A stretch of DNA of 64,000 bases from Qipengyuania sp. YIM B01966 (lineage in GTDB: Bacteria > Pseudomonadota > Alphaproteobacteria > Sphingomonadales > Sphingomonadaceae): positions 1-64,000 of the forward strand of contig NZ_JADMNM010000009.1 in assembly GCF_016461955.1 (NCBI RefSeq). Direction: 5' to 3'. How positions within the stretch are numbered: the first letter of the stretch is position 1; every line of letters starts with the position of its first letter. The notes under the pieces were generated by a model, which saw nothing but the letters and a program-made list of their open reading frames with translations, was not told where the DNA came from and did not search any database. Below are positions 48,589 to 55,942 of the stretch, piece after piece. The translations under genes were made by a program, and so were the position numbers.

Positions 48589-50376
48589 ATGGTCGCCGCC
48601 ACCCTCTCGAATGCGCCGCTGGACAGCGCCCGCCACCGGTTGCGCGAGCTGTTCGGCTTTGCCGATTTCCGCGGCGTGCAGGCCCAGGTGGTGGCGCGCG
48701 TACTTGCCGGCCAATCGACGCTGGCGGTGATGCCCACGGGCGCCGGTAAATCGCTGACTTATCAATTGCCGGCCACCATGCTCGAGGGCACCTGCATCGT
48801 CATCTCGCCGCTGATCGCCTTGATGCACGACCAGTTGCGCGCCGCGCGCGCGAACGGCATCCGCGCCGCCACGCTGACCAGCGCCGATACCGACCGAGAA
48901 ACAACCATCGCCGCATTCCGGGCGGGCGAGCTGGACTTGCTCTACGTGGCGCCGGAACGGGCCAGCCAGCCGCATTTCCGAGATCTGCTGACCAGCGCGC
49001 CGATCGCCTTGTTCGCAATCGACGAGGCGCATTGCGTGTCGGAATGGGGCCACGATTTTCGGCCCGATTATCGCCTGCTGCGCCCGTTGATGGATGCCCT
49101 CCCCGATGTCCCGCGCCTGGCGCTGACCGCGACGGCGGATGCCCATACGCGGGCCGACATCCTCGCCCAGCTCGGGATTGATGCCGCGGGCATCATTATC
49201 GCCGGGTTCGATCGGCCCAACATCAGCTACGCGATTCGCCCGCGCGATGGCGGGGTGCGCCAGCTGGCCGCGCTGATGGCCGCTGCGCCTGGCCCCGGCA
49301 TCATTTATGCGCCCACCCGGCGCAAGGTCGAAGAACTGGCCGAGCGCCTCGCGGCGACCACCGGGCGCAGTGTGCGGCCCTATCATGCCGGGCTCGACCC
49401 CGCGGTGCGGGCAGGCAACCAGGCCGCGTTCGTCGAGAGTGAAGACATGGTAATGGTGGCCACGGTGGCGTTCGGCATGGGCATCGACAAGCCCGACGTG
49501 CGCTTCGTTGCCCATGCGGGCATCCCCAAATCGATCGAAAGCTATTACCAGGAAACCGGCCGTGCGGGGCGCGATGGCGACCCGGCGCAGGCGGTGCTGT
49601 TCTGGTCCGCCGAGGATTTTGTCCGCGCCCGCCAGCGGCTGGCCGAGGTCGATGACGGCCGAGTTGCGGCCGAACGCGCGCGGCTCGACGCGCTGGCCGG
49701 GCTGGTCGAAACCGCCGGCTGCCGGCGCGCGGTGCTGCTCCGCCATTTCGGTGAAGCCCCGCCGGACGAGTGCGGCAATTGCGACAATTGTCTCGAAAAG
49801 CCCGCAGTGCGCGACGCGACCGAGCTTGCCCGCAAGCTGCTATCTGCCGTTTATCGTACAGGGCAGAGCTTCGGCTTCGGCTATGTCCAGAATGTGCTCA
49901 CGGGGAACGCCGACGAACGGGTTCGGCAGCGCGGGCACGACGCGCTGGGTGTGTTCGGCATCGTCGATTCGGGCGAAGCGCCGTTGCTGCGCCCGGTTAG
50001 CCGCGCCTTGCAGGCACGCGGCACGCTGGTCGCGACCCAGCACGGCGGCCTGGCATTGGGCGGCAATGCGCGCGCGGTGCTTAAGGGCGAGGAGACAGTC
50101 GAGATCGTGATCCCGCCAGCCAGCCGCAAACGGCGCGGCGCAGTGGCGAACCCCGTCGGTGACCCGCTGTTCGACGCGCTGCGTGAATTGCGGCGCAAGC
50201 TTGCTCAGGATGGAGGCGTGCCACCCTACGTCATCTTCCACGACGCCACGCTGCGCGAAATCGCGGCAGCTCGGCCCGCCAGCCCTGCCGCACTGGCGCG
50301 TGTCCCCGGCGTGGGCGCGAAGAAGCTCGAGGCGTATGGTGCCGAGCTGCTCGACGCGGTGCGCCAGTATGGTTAG
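48589..50376 (+). CDS. recQ: ATP-dependent DNA helicase RecQ
   Basis: 3'-5' SF2 helicase in recombination repair. Motif I TLAVMPTGAGKSLTYQLPA, motif II DEAHCVSEWGHDFRPDY, motif III LALTATAD, motifs V-VI VAFGMGIDKPDVRFVAHAGI and ETGRAGRDGDPAQ. The zinc-binding subdomain has CRRAVLLRHFGE and CGNCDNC, then the winged helix and a C-terminal HRDC domain (LFDALRELRRKLAQDGGVPP). The ATG at 48589 gives 595 residues; longer readings upstream are not conserved. It is complete and contains every expected domain. Confidence 0.95.
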   Translation: MVAATLSNAPLDSARHRLRELFGFADFRGVQAQVVARVLAGQSTLAVMPTGAGKSLTYQLPATMLEGTCIVISPLIALMHDQLRAARANGIRAATLTSADTDRETTIAAFRAGELDLLYVAPERASQPHFRDLLTSAPIALFAIDEAHCVSEWGHDFRPDYRLLRPLMDALPDVPRLALTATADAHTRADILAQLGIDAAGIIIAGFDRPNISYAIRPRDGGVRQLAALMAAAPGPGIIYAPTRRKVEELAERLAATTGRSVRPYHAGLDPAVRAGNQAAFVESEDMVMVATVAFGMGIDKPDVRFVAHAGIPKSIESYYQETGRAGRDGDPAQAVLFWSAEDFVRARQRLAEVDDGRVAAERARLDALAGLVETAGCRRAVLLRHFGEAPPDECGNCDNCLEKPAVRDATELARKLLSAVYRTGQSFGFGYVQNVLTGNADERVRQRGHDALGVFGIVDSGEAPLLRPVSRALQARGTLVATQHGGLALGGNARAVLKGEETVEIVIPPASRKRRGAVANPVGDPLFDALRELRRKLAQDGGVPPYVIFHDATLREIAAARPASPAALARVPGVGAKKLEAYGAELLDAVRQYG

Positions 50377-50410
50377 CAGCTTCTTAATCATGTGCCGTTA
50401 TCGCGGTGGT

Positions 50411-51394
50411 ATGGCAAACTTACGCCCCGCTCTGCCCGGCCGTCCGCCGCTCATCGCCACCGCCACGCTGGCGGCATTGGCGGTGCTGGCGATCCCGGCG
50501 GCGGCGCTGCTGGCACAGCCGGCCGCTGGCGCTTTCGCCATCCGTGAAACCGGCTTGCGTTATACCAGCCTGCAACAAGCGGTTGAAGCGATCGGCGCGG
50601 GTAGCGGCACGATCGTCGTCCCCACCGGCATCCATCGGCAATGCGCGGTGCAGCAGGCGGGTACCGTGCGCTTTGAAGCGGCGGAGCCCGGCCACGCGAT
50701 CTTCGACGGCGTTGCTTGCGAGGGCAAGGCGGCACTGGTCCTGCGGGGCCGCAGCGCCGAGGTGGATGGCCTGATCTTTCAGAACATTGCCGTCCCTGAT
50801 TTTAACGGCGCTGGTATCCGGCTGGAGCGCGGCGACCTCACCGTGCGGCAAAGCTGGTTTCGCGCCAGCCAGCAGGGAATTCTCTCGGCCACCGATGCCA
50901 CGGGCCGGATATTGATCGACAAGTCCACCTTCACCCGGCTCGGCACCTGCGAAGGGCCCGGCGGATGCGCGCATTCAGTGTATATCGGTGATTATGGTTC
51001 GTTGACGGTCACACGCTCGCGGTTCGAGCAGGGCAGTGGCGGGCACTACCTCAAATCGCGCGCCGCGCGGGTCGATATTCGCGGCAACAGCTTTGACGAC
51101 TCTGCGGGGACCCGGACCAATTACATGATCGACCTCCCAGCCGGTGCGGTCGGGCAGATTGCCGGTAACTGGTTCGTGCAGGGCGCCAGCAAGGAAAATT
51201 ACTCGGCGTTCGTCGCGGTCGGGGCCGAGGATCGGCTGCATAGCTCGGCCGGCTTGGCGATCCGCGGCAATAATGCCCGGATTGTCCCCGGCATTCGGCG
51301 GCAGACCGTGTTCGTCGCGGACTGGAGCGGCGAGGCGCTGCGTCTCTCCGACAATAGCCTCGGCACCGGGCTCACCGCCTTCGAACGGCGCTGA
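50411..51394 (+). CDS. Exported right-handed beta-helix repeat protein
   Basis: 327 residues. A signal peptide (LIATATLAALAVLAIPAAAL) precedes a region of short repeated beta-strand turns (LVLRGRSAEVDGLIFQNIAV, GAGIRLERGDLTVRQSWFRA, SLTVTRSRFEQGSGGHYLKS, RVDIRGNSFDDSAGTRTNYM), the mark of a right-handed parallel beta-helix as in polysaccharide lyases or periplasmic carbohydrate-binding proteins. No catalytic motif was recognised. It starts 32 bp after recQ and is followed by an EcfG-type promoter, so it is either the end of a recQ transcript or a single gene. Confidence 0.75.
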   Translation: MANLRPALPGRPPLIATATLAALAVLAIPAAALLAQPAAGAFAIRETGLRYTSLQQAVEAIGAGSGTIVVPTGIHRQCAVQQAGTVRFEAAEPGHAIFDGVACEGKAALVLRGRSAEVDGLIFQNIAVPDFNGAGIRLERGDLTVRQSWFRASQQGILSATDATGRILIDKSTFTRLGTCEGPGGCAHSVYIGDYGSLTVTRSRFEQGSGGHYLKSRAARVDIRGNSFDDSAGTRTNYMIDLPAGAVGQIAGNWFVQGASKENYSAFVAVGAEDRLHSSAGLAIRGNNARIVPGIRRQTVFVADWSGEALRLSDNSLGTGLTAFERR

Positions 51395-51420
51395 GGAACG
51401 CGCCAGCCCAGCACGGCGTT
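51395..51420 (+). promoter_or_regulatory. General-stress (EcfG-type) sigma promoter upstream of the DksA-like gene
   Basis: GGAAC at 51395-51399 and CGTT at 51417-51420, spaced by exactly 17 bp, the same architecture as at 9560-9585. The start of transcription would be near 51427, about 16 bp before the ATG at 51443. The -35 box begins one base after the beta-helix stop codon. Confidence 0.65.
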
Positions 51421-51442
51421 GCTCTTGCACAAGGAGCAAGTG

Positions 51443-51706
51443 ATGGCTGGCGGATGGACGCGCGATGGCGCGGTGCAGGATCAGATCGACGATACGGTGA
51501 AAGATGCGGTCGCCGCGGCCCGCGCGCGGATGGCGGCGGGGCCGAGTGCGGAATATTGCGATGAATGCGGTGAGCCGATCCCGCCGCGGCGACGCGAAGC
51601 GCTTCCCGGCGTACGCACCTGCATCGCCTGCCAGGCCGAACGCGACCGGGCCGTGCGGCATTCTGCCATCAATCGCCGGGGAAGCAAGGACAGCCAGCTG
51701 CGCTAA
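51443..51706 (+). CDS. DksA/TraR C4-type zinc-finger protein (short form)
   Basis: 87-residue protein with a C4 zinc finger: CxxC at C39/C42 and CxxC at C60/C63 (YCDECGEPIP and RTCIACQ), the family's hallmark pattern. It lacks the long coiled-coil of full DksA. Related TraR-type proteins act on RNA polymerase in the secondary channel. AAGGAG precedes the ATG at 51443, and a general-stress promoter lies just ahead, so it is probably stress-induced. Its 3' end overlaps convergent ribA by 4 bp. Confidence 0.88.
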   Translation: MAGGWTRDGAVQDQIDDTVKDAVAAARARMAAGPSAEYCDECGEPIPPRRREALPGVRTCIACQAERDRAVRHSAINRRGSKDSQLR

Positions 51707-52719
51707 TCAAGCAGATGGCCGCTGCGCGCCCGCTTGGTATTGAGGTAATGCTGATTATGCGGGTTGGACGGCAGTTGGTGCGGCACACGCTCGAGCACCT
51801 CGACCCCTTCTTTCGCGAGCGCGGCAACCTTGGCCGGGTTGTTGGTCATCAATCTGACAGTGCTGACGCCGAGCAGTTCGAGCATTCGCGCGGCGGTGGC
51901 GAAATCGCGTGCCTCATCAGGCAGGCCGAGCCGCTGATTGGCCTCGACCGTATCGAACCCCTGATCCTGCAGCCGATAGGCGCGCAGCTTGTTGATCAAA
52001 CCGATCCCGCGCCCTTCCTGCCGCAGATATAGCAGTACCCCCCAGCCGCCCCCGGCCGCCTCCGCCGCCATCGCGCTGAGCGCCGCGTCGAGCTGCGGTC
52101 CGCAATCGCATTTGAGACTGCCGAGGATGTCGCCCGTCAAGCATTCGGAATGCAGCCGGACCAGCGGGGTGCGGCCTCCATCCGGCACGCCGATCAGTAA
52201 AGCGACGTGCTCGCGCAAATCATCGGGCGATCGGAAGGCGACGATTTCCGTCTCTTCGCACGCCGCTACCGGCAATTTTGCGCGGGTGATGATGGCGAGC
52301 TGTGCCGGATCGGCCTGTGCCGCCAGATCGCCTACGGCGACAAGCTGGGCTTCCCCCGCATCGACGGGATCGACCAGGAAGGCGGGCAGTATGCCTGCGC
52401 GACGCGCCAGTTCGAGCGCAGCGACTGCTTCTTCGGGCCAATCAAGCGGGAGCGCCTGAAACGGTCCCTTCAGGGGAAAGACAAGGTCGAGCGCCGGGTC
52501 AGCCACGGCGCGCGCATTGGCGGGTGTGAACGGCTCCGCCGCGCGGATCAGCACCGGCGCGTGCGGCGCCGCAGCGTCCCGCTGGTTGGCGAGCTTGAGC
52601 GTGGCAGCTCGCGCCGCCGAGATAAGCATCATGGGTGAGCTGGCGCAGGCTGCCACGCCAGTTTCCGCCGGGAGCAGAATCGGGCCGCCGGCAAATTCGA
52701 CCGGCCAGCCATGCCGCAA
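51703..52719 (-). CDS. ribA: GTP cyclohydrolase II (riboflavin biosynthesis)
   Basis: Catalyses the first committed step of riboflavin synthesis from GTP. The zinc ligands are in HSECLTGDILGSLKCDCGPQL (three cysteines), followed by VLLYLRQEGRGIGLINKLRA, DTVEANQRLGLPDEARDF and the C-terminal MTNNPAKVAAL. The first 150 residues are a degenerate DHBP-synthase-like domain. The only standard start near the beginning is TTG at 52719, but conserved-looking coding continues upstream (TSPARRAAQAIDAL, to about 52760) without ATG, GTG or TTG. It may use a non-standard start, or there is a frameshift near 52770 (GTG at 52774 is in another frame). Confidence 0.9.
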   Translation of the reverse strand: MRHGWPVEFAGGPILLPAETGVAACASSPMMLISAARAATLKLANQRDAAAPHAPVLIRAAEPFTPANARAVADPALDLVFPLKGPFQALPLDWPEEAVAALELARRAGILPAFLVDPVDAGEAQLVAVGDLAAQADPAQLAIITRAKLPVAACEETEIVAFRSPDDLREHVALLIGVPDGGRTPLVRLHSECLTGDILGSLKCDCGPQLDAALSAMAAEAAGGGWGVLLYLRQEGRGIGLINKLRAYRLQDQGFDTVEANQRLGLPDEARDFATAARMLELLGVSTVRLMTNNPAKVAALAKEGVEVLERVPHQLPSNPHNQHYLNTKRARSGHLLD

Positions 52720-52778
52720 GGCATCGATGGCCTGAGCGGCGCGTCGCGCAGGCGAAGTAGGAGGGTTCTCCCACCCGT

Positions 52779-53573
52779 TCAGAGCGCGAACTCCGTGATC
52801 AGGGGCACATGATCAGAGGGCCGCTCCCAAGCGCGCGCCGCCTCCAGCACCCGGTGCGATACCGTCTGTGCAGCCAGTTCGGGGCTGGCCCACATATGGT
52901 CGAGCCGGCGCCCGCGGTCGTTCTTCTTCCAGTCGGCCGAGCGGTAGCTCCACCAGGAAAAATAACGCTGCGGCGCGGCAATATGGCGGCGGCCGATATC
53001 GTCCCAGCCATGCGCGTCCATGAACCGCGTCAGTGCCTCGACCTCGACCGGGGTGTGGCTCACCACCTTGAGCAACTGCTTGTGGCTCCACACGTCACTT
53101 TCGAGCGGGGCGATGTTGAAATCGCCCACGATCAGCGTCGGCCGGTCGAGCGCGTCGGCCCAACGGGTCATCCGCTCGACGAAATCGAGCTTCTGGCCGA
53201 ACTTGGTGTTGAGCGTTCGATCGGGGATATCACCGCCTGCCGGAATATAGACATTCTCGACAATCATCCCGCGCCCGGCGCCGCCGACCTCGACGCCGAC
53301 ATGGCGGGCCTCGCCATTATCCTGCCAGTCATGGCGCGACACTTCGCGCAGCGGCAGCCGGCTGACCGTGGCGACACCGTGATAACCTTTTTGCCCATGA
53401 ACGATCATGTGCTGATAGCCGGCGCGGGCAAACGCTTCGTAGGGGAACAGATGCTCTTCGCACTTGATCTCCTGGAGGCACAGCACGTCCGGCGTTTCTT
53501 CATCCAGCAGCCGTTCGACGAGCGGCATCCGCAGGCGGACCGAATTGATGTTCCAGGATGCGACAGAAACCAT
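52779..53573 (-). CDS. xthA: Exodeoxyribonuclease III
   Basis: Mg-dependent AP endonuclease/3'-5' exonuclease of base-excision repair. Motifs: VSVASWNINSVRLR, the metal-binding glutamate in VLCLQEIKCEEHLFPYE, the catalytic Tyr region VENVYIPAGGD, GDFNIAPLESDVWSHKQLL, and the C-terminal RRLDHMWAS and PSDHVPLITEFAL with Asp/His. The ATG at 53573 starts at conserved sequence and gives 264 residues; readings further upstream are unlike the family. It precedes ribA on the same strand, with only tens of base pairs between them. Confidence 0.94.
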   Translation of the reverse strand: MVSVASWNINSVRLRMPLVERLLDEETPDVLCLQEIKCEEHLFPYEAFARAGYQHMIVHGQKGYHGVATVSRLPLREVSRHDWQDNGEARHVGVEVGGAGRGMIVENVYIPAGGDIPDRTLNTKFGQKLDFVERMTRWADALDRPTLIVGDFNIAPLESDVWSHKQLLKVVSHTPVEVEALTRFMDAHGWDDIGRRHIAAPQRYFSWWSYRSADWKKNDRGRRLDHMWASPELAAQTVSHRVLEAARAWERPSDHVPLITEFAL

Positions 53574-53633
53574 GGCTCGCGGATAGGGCGCGCGAACCGG
53601 CCGGGCAAGGCGCGCGAGGCGCGGGCAAAGGAA

Positions 53634-53666
53634 AACCCTCGTGCCGGGGGCATTGGCACGAGGGTT
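53634..53666 (-). terminator. Rho-independent terminator hairpin on the minus strand
   Basis: A perfect 12-bp stem, AACCCTCGTGCC and GGCACGAGGGTT, with a 9-nt loop. On the minus strand the hairpin is followed by TTTTCCTTT. It would end transcription of whatever lies at higher coordinates, namely the candidate structured RNA or the lolA transcript, before xthA. Confidence 0.75.
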
Positions 53667-53790
53667 CCTTGGAGCGTTCGTCACGCTTGTACAAAACGGC
53701 CTTGCTGAAGACCGGGCAACAGGGGGGAAACCCGCTTCGGCCGCCTTGTCCAGTGGACCTTAAAGACCGCTCGCTTTCAGCGCCATGAAC
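53634..53790 (-). ncRNA. Candidate structured small RNA between lolA and xthA
   Basis: The 266-bp gap between lolA and xthA can fold (minus strand). A closing stem pairs 53768-53772 with 53672-53676 (GAGCG/CGCTC). Inside are a small hairpin (GTCC/GGAC, 53748-53758) and a long hairpin whose stacked arms pair CGGCC with GGCCG, GAAG with CTTC and CGGG with CCCG (53697-53743). A 12-bp terminator follows at once. No ORF with conserved content is seen. It does not match 6S, SRP, tmRNA or RNase P RNA motifs that I know. It could also be lolA 3'-UTR. The 5' end is a guess. Confidence 0.45.
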
Positions 53791-53839
53791 AGCGCCTGTC
53801 AGCTTGTCGCACGCGGGGCACGTCTGGGCCGCGAAGCGA

Positions 53840-54505
53840 TTATCGGGGCCGGCCAGATGAGCGGCGCGGGTCACGATAAGTGAACACGCTGTCAGCCAGA
53901 TTCAGGCCATAGCGGTGATTACGCAGGCGAACGGTGGTCCGCTGATTTTGTGCGTCGAGCGCCACCCAACTGGTCAATTCGAGCCCGCCGGGCGCCGCAG
54001 CGTTGCGGGTGAAGATCATCGTGATTACGCCGAATTCGGGACGACGCGGGTCGCGCACCTCGACGCTGATCACGTCAGGGTTACCGGTCTGCACCAGCCG
54101 GCCATACCGCTTAACGTCGCGATTGGGGTCGAGCAGCGCGCCAAGCGGCGAATTGGAAATCGGCCAGCGCTGCACCTGGTTCACCTCGTAATCGACCAGC
54201 GTCAGCGAGCGGCCATTCGACACGACCAGCATCTGCGCGCCCTGATATTCGAAGCGGATCTTGCCGGGGCGCTTCAACGTCATCACGCCGAGCAGCGTCT
54301 GGCCGCGACGATCGGTCTGGGTGAAATCGGCGCGCATCGTGGTAATTGCACGCAGCGCCGTCACCACGCGGTCGAGATCGTCCTGCGACTGCGCCTGGGC
54401 GGGCTGCGCGGGAATGGTCAGTGCTGACGCAGGGAGGCCAACGGCAAGCGCGCCGGCAAGCGCGGCGCGGATCGGAAAACGGTTTTTCTTGGTCAAGATG
54501 CTCAT
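53840..54505 (-). CDS. lolA: LolA-family outer-membrane lipoprotein carrier protein
   Basis: Periplasmic chaperone that ferries lipoproteins from the inner membrane LolCDE complex to LolB. A signal peptide (RAALAGALAVGLPASALTI) is followed by the LolA fold (VVTALRAITTMRADFTQTDR, GKIRFEYQGAQMLVVSNGRS, SPLGALLDP). Length 221. I chose the ATG at 54505, ahead of which GAGG lies close by; the reading up to 54577 lacks a signal-like start. It follows rpmG with a 90-bp gap on the same strand. Confidence 0.88.
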   Translation of the reverse strand: MSILTKKNRFPIRAALAGALAVGLPASALTIPAQPAQAQSQDDLDRVVTALRAITTMRADFTQTDRRGQTLLGVMTLKRPGKIRFEYQGAQMLVVSNGRSLTLVDYEVNQVQRWPISNSPLGALLDPNRDVKRYGRLVQTGNPDVISVEVRDPRRPEFGVITMIFTRNAAAPGGLELTSWVALDAQNQRTTVRLRNHRYGLNLADSVFTYRDPRRSSGRPR

Positions 54506-54594
54506 GCCTCGTCCTGTGGCGGTGGAGGCTTGAACCGACAGTGAACCCGCCCGGTCCGGAGGGAACCGCCAGATCACGGCGCCGGCAGCGCCGC

Positions 54595-54762
54595 TTACTT
54601 AATCTTGGCTTCCTTGAATTCGACGTGCTTGCGCACGATCGGATCGTATTTGCGGAAGCTCATCTTCTCGGTCGTATTGCGCGGGTTCTTCTTGGTGACA
54701 TAGAAGAAGCCGGTTTCGGCGGTGGAGACCAGCCGGATCTTGATGGTTGCGGGCTTCGCCAT
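54595..54762 (-). CDS. rpmG: 50S ribosomal protein L33
   Basis: A 55-residue protein, small enough to be overlooked. Reading: [40 protein letters not shown], then [15 protein letters not shown] and TAA. This matches the zinc-free (C-minus) form of L33, with no cysteines, as expected in Alphaproteobacteria. It sits between arfB (54889) and lolA (54505) on the minus strand and may be transcribed from a local promoter. The other open frames over this stretch are shadows. Confidence 0.93.
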   Translation of the reverse strand: MAKPATIKIRLVSTAETGFFYVTKKNPRNTTEKMSFRKYDPIVRKHVEFKEAKIK

Positions 54763-54809
54763 GGGCTTTTCCTGATCGGTTGGAGCCCGTCGCGGGCCAA
54801 AACAATACA

Positions 54810-54829
54810 GGCGGCGCGCGGGCGCCGCC
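54810..54829 (-). terminator. Weak candidate terminator after arfB
   Basis: GGCGGCGC and GCGCCGCC form an 8-bp perfect stem with a 4-nt loop, followed on the minus strand by TGTATTGTTTT. It could end the pabBC/rluA/arfB transcript ahead of rpmG. The T-run is interrupted, so this is uncertain. Confidence 0.35.
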
Positions 54830-54888
54830 TCTTGGCCGGCCCCTTGGGTGATTCCACCCGTAAAGTCAAGCGTGCCTCATGCGCCGTT

Positions 54889-55288
<400 letters not shown>

Positions 55289-55296
<8 letters not shown>

Positions 55297-55942
55297 CGCC
55301 GAAGCCGAGCGCGTGAAACGGTGCGGGGAGCGGGGCGTGGGCGGTGATCGGGGTCTTGCCCGGCCGCGTCACGATCAGCGACGCGGCGTGGAGCATCATC
55401 CGCGCAGCCGGCTCGCCCGTGCCGTAGAGCGGGTCGCCCAGCAGCGGCAGGCCGATGCCGCTTGCTGCGTGCACGCGCAGCTGATGCGTGCGCCCGGTTT
55501 CCGGCCGGAACTCGATCAGCGCGCGGCCACCGGCACGGGCCATGACGCGCCAATGGGTCAGCGATGGCTTGCCCGCGCTGTCAGGCACCATCCGCCAGCC
55601 CTGTTCGGCGCTGCTAACCTTGGCCAGCGCAAGGTCGATGCTGCCCGAATCCTCCTGCGGGATGCCGGTGAGAATGCCGAGATAGACCTTCTCGACCAGC
55701 CGCGCTTCGAAGCTCTGCGCGAAACGGGCCAGCGCCTTGGCATTGCGCGCCAGCAGCAGGCAGCCAGAGGTATCGGTATCGAGCCGGTGGACGGGGGCCG
55801 GCCGGCGCTGGAAGCCAAGTCGGAGATCGCTCAGCGAATCGGCCAGCGAAGGCCCGCCGCGCCGGGGGCGGTCCATCGGCAAGCCGGCTGGCTTGTCGAT
55901 GACGAGCGCCTCGCCGTCTTCATACAGGATGGTCGGCCTCAT
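55289..55942 (-). CDS. RluA family RNA pseudouridine synthase
   Basis: Catalyses isomerisation of uridine to pseudouridine in rRNA or tRNA. The catalytic aspartate D55 lies in HRLDTDTSGCLLLARN, with upstream ALVIDKPAGLPMDRPRRGGP and downstream GRTHQLRVHAASGIGLPLLG, DPLYGTGEPAARMMLHAASL. At 217 residues it is a short form with no N-terminal S4 domain. Its ATG overlaps the stop of pabBC by 4 bp. The target base cannot be predicted. Confidence 0.9.

Noticed and set aside
52761-52776. Possible LexA-type site (GTTC repeat) between xthA and ribA
   Set aside because: The two GTTC units are separated by 8 bases, whereas the alphaproteobacterial LexA box has 7, and ribA is not a known SOS gene.
53574-53839. 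FMN riboswitch, 6S RNA, SRP RNA or other known RNA near ribA/xthA
   Set aside because: None of the conserved sequence blocks of these RNAs that I can recall is present; kept only as an unassigned candidate sRNA.
54810-54829. Firm terminator call after arfB
   Set aside because: The stem is good but the T-run is broken by G, so it was listed only as a weak candidate.
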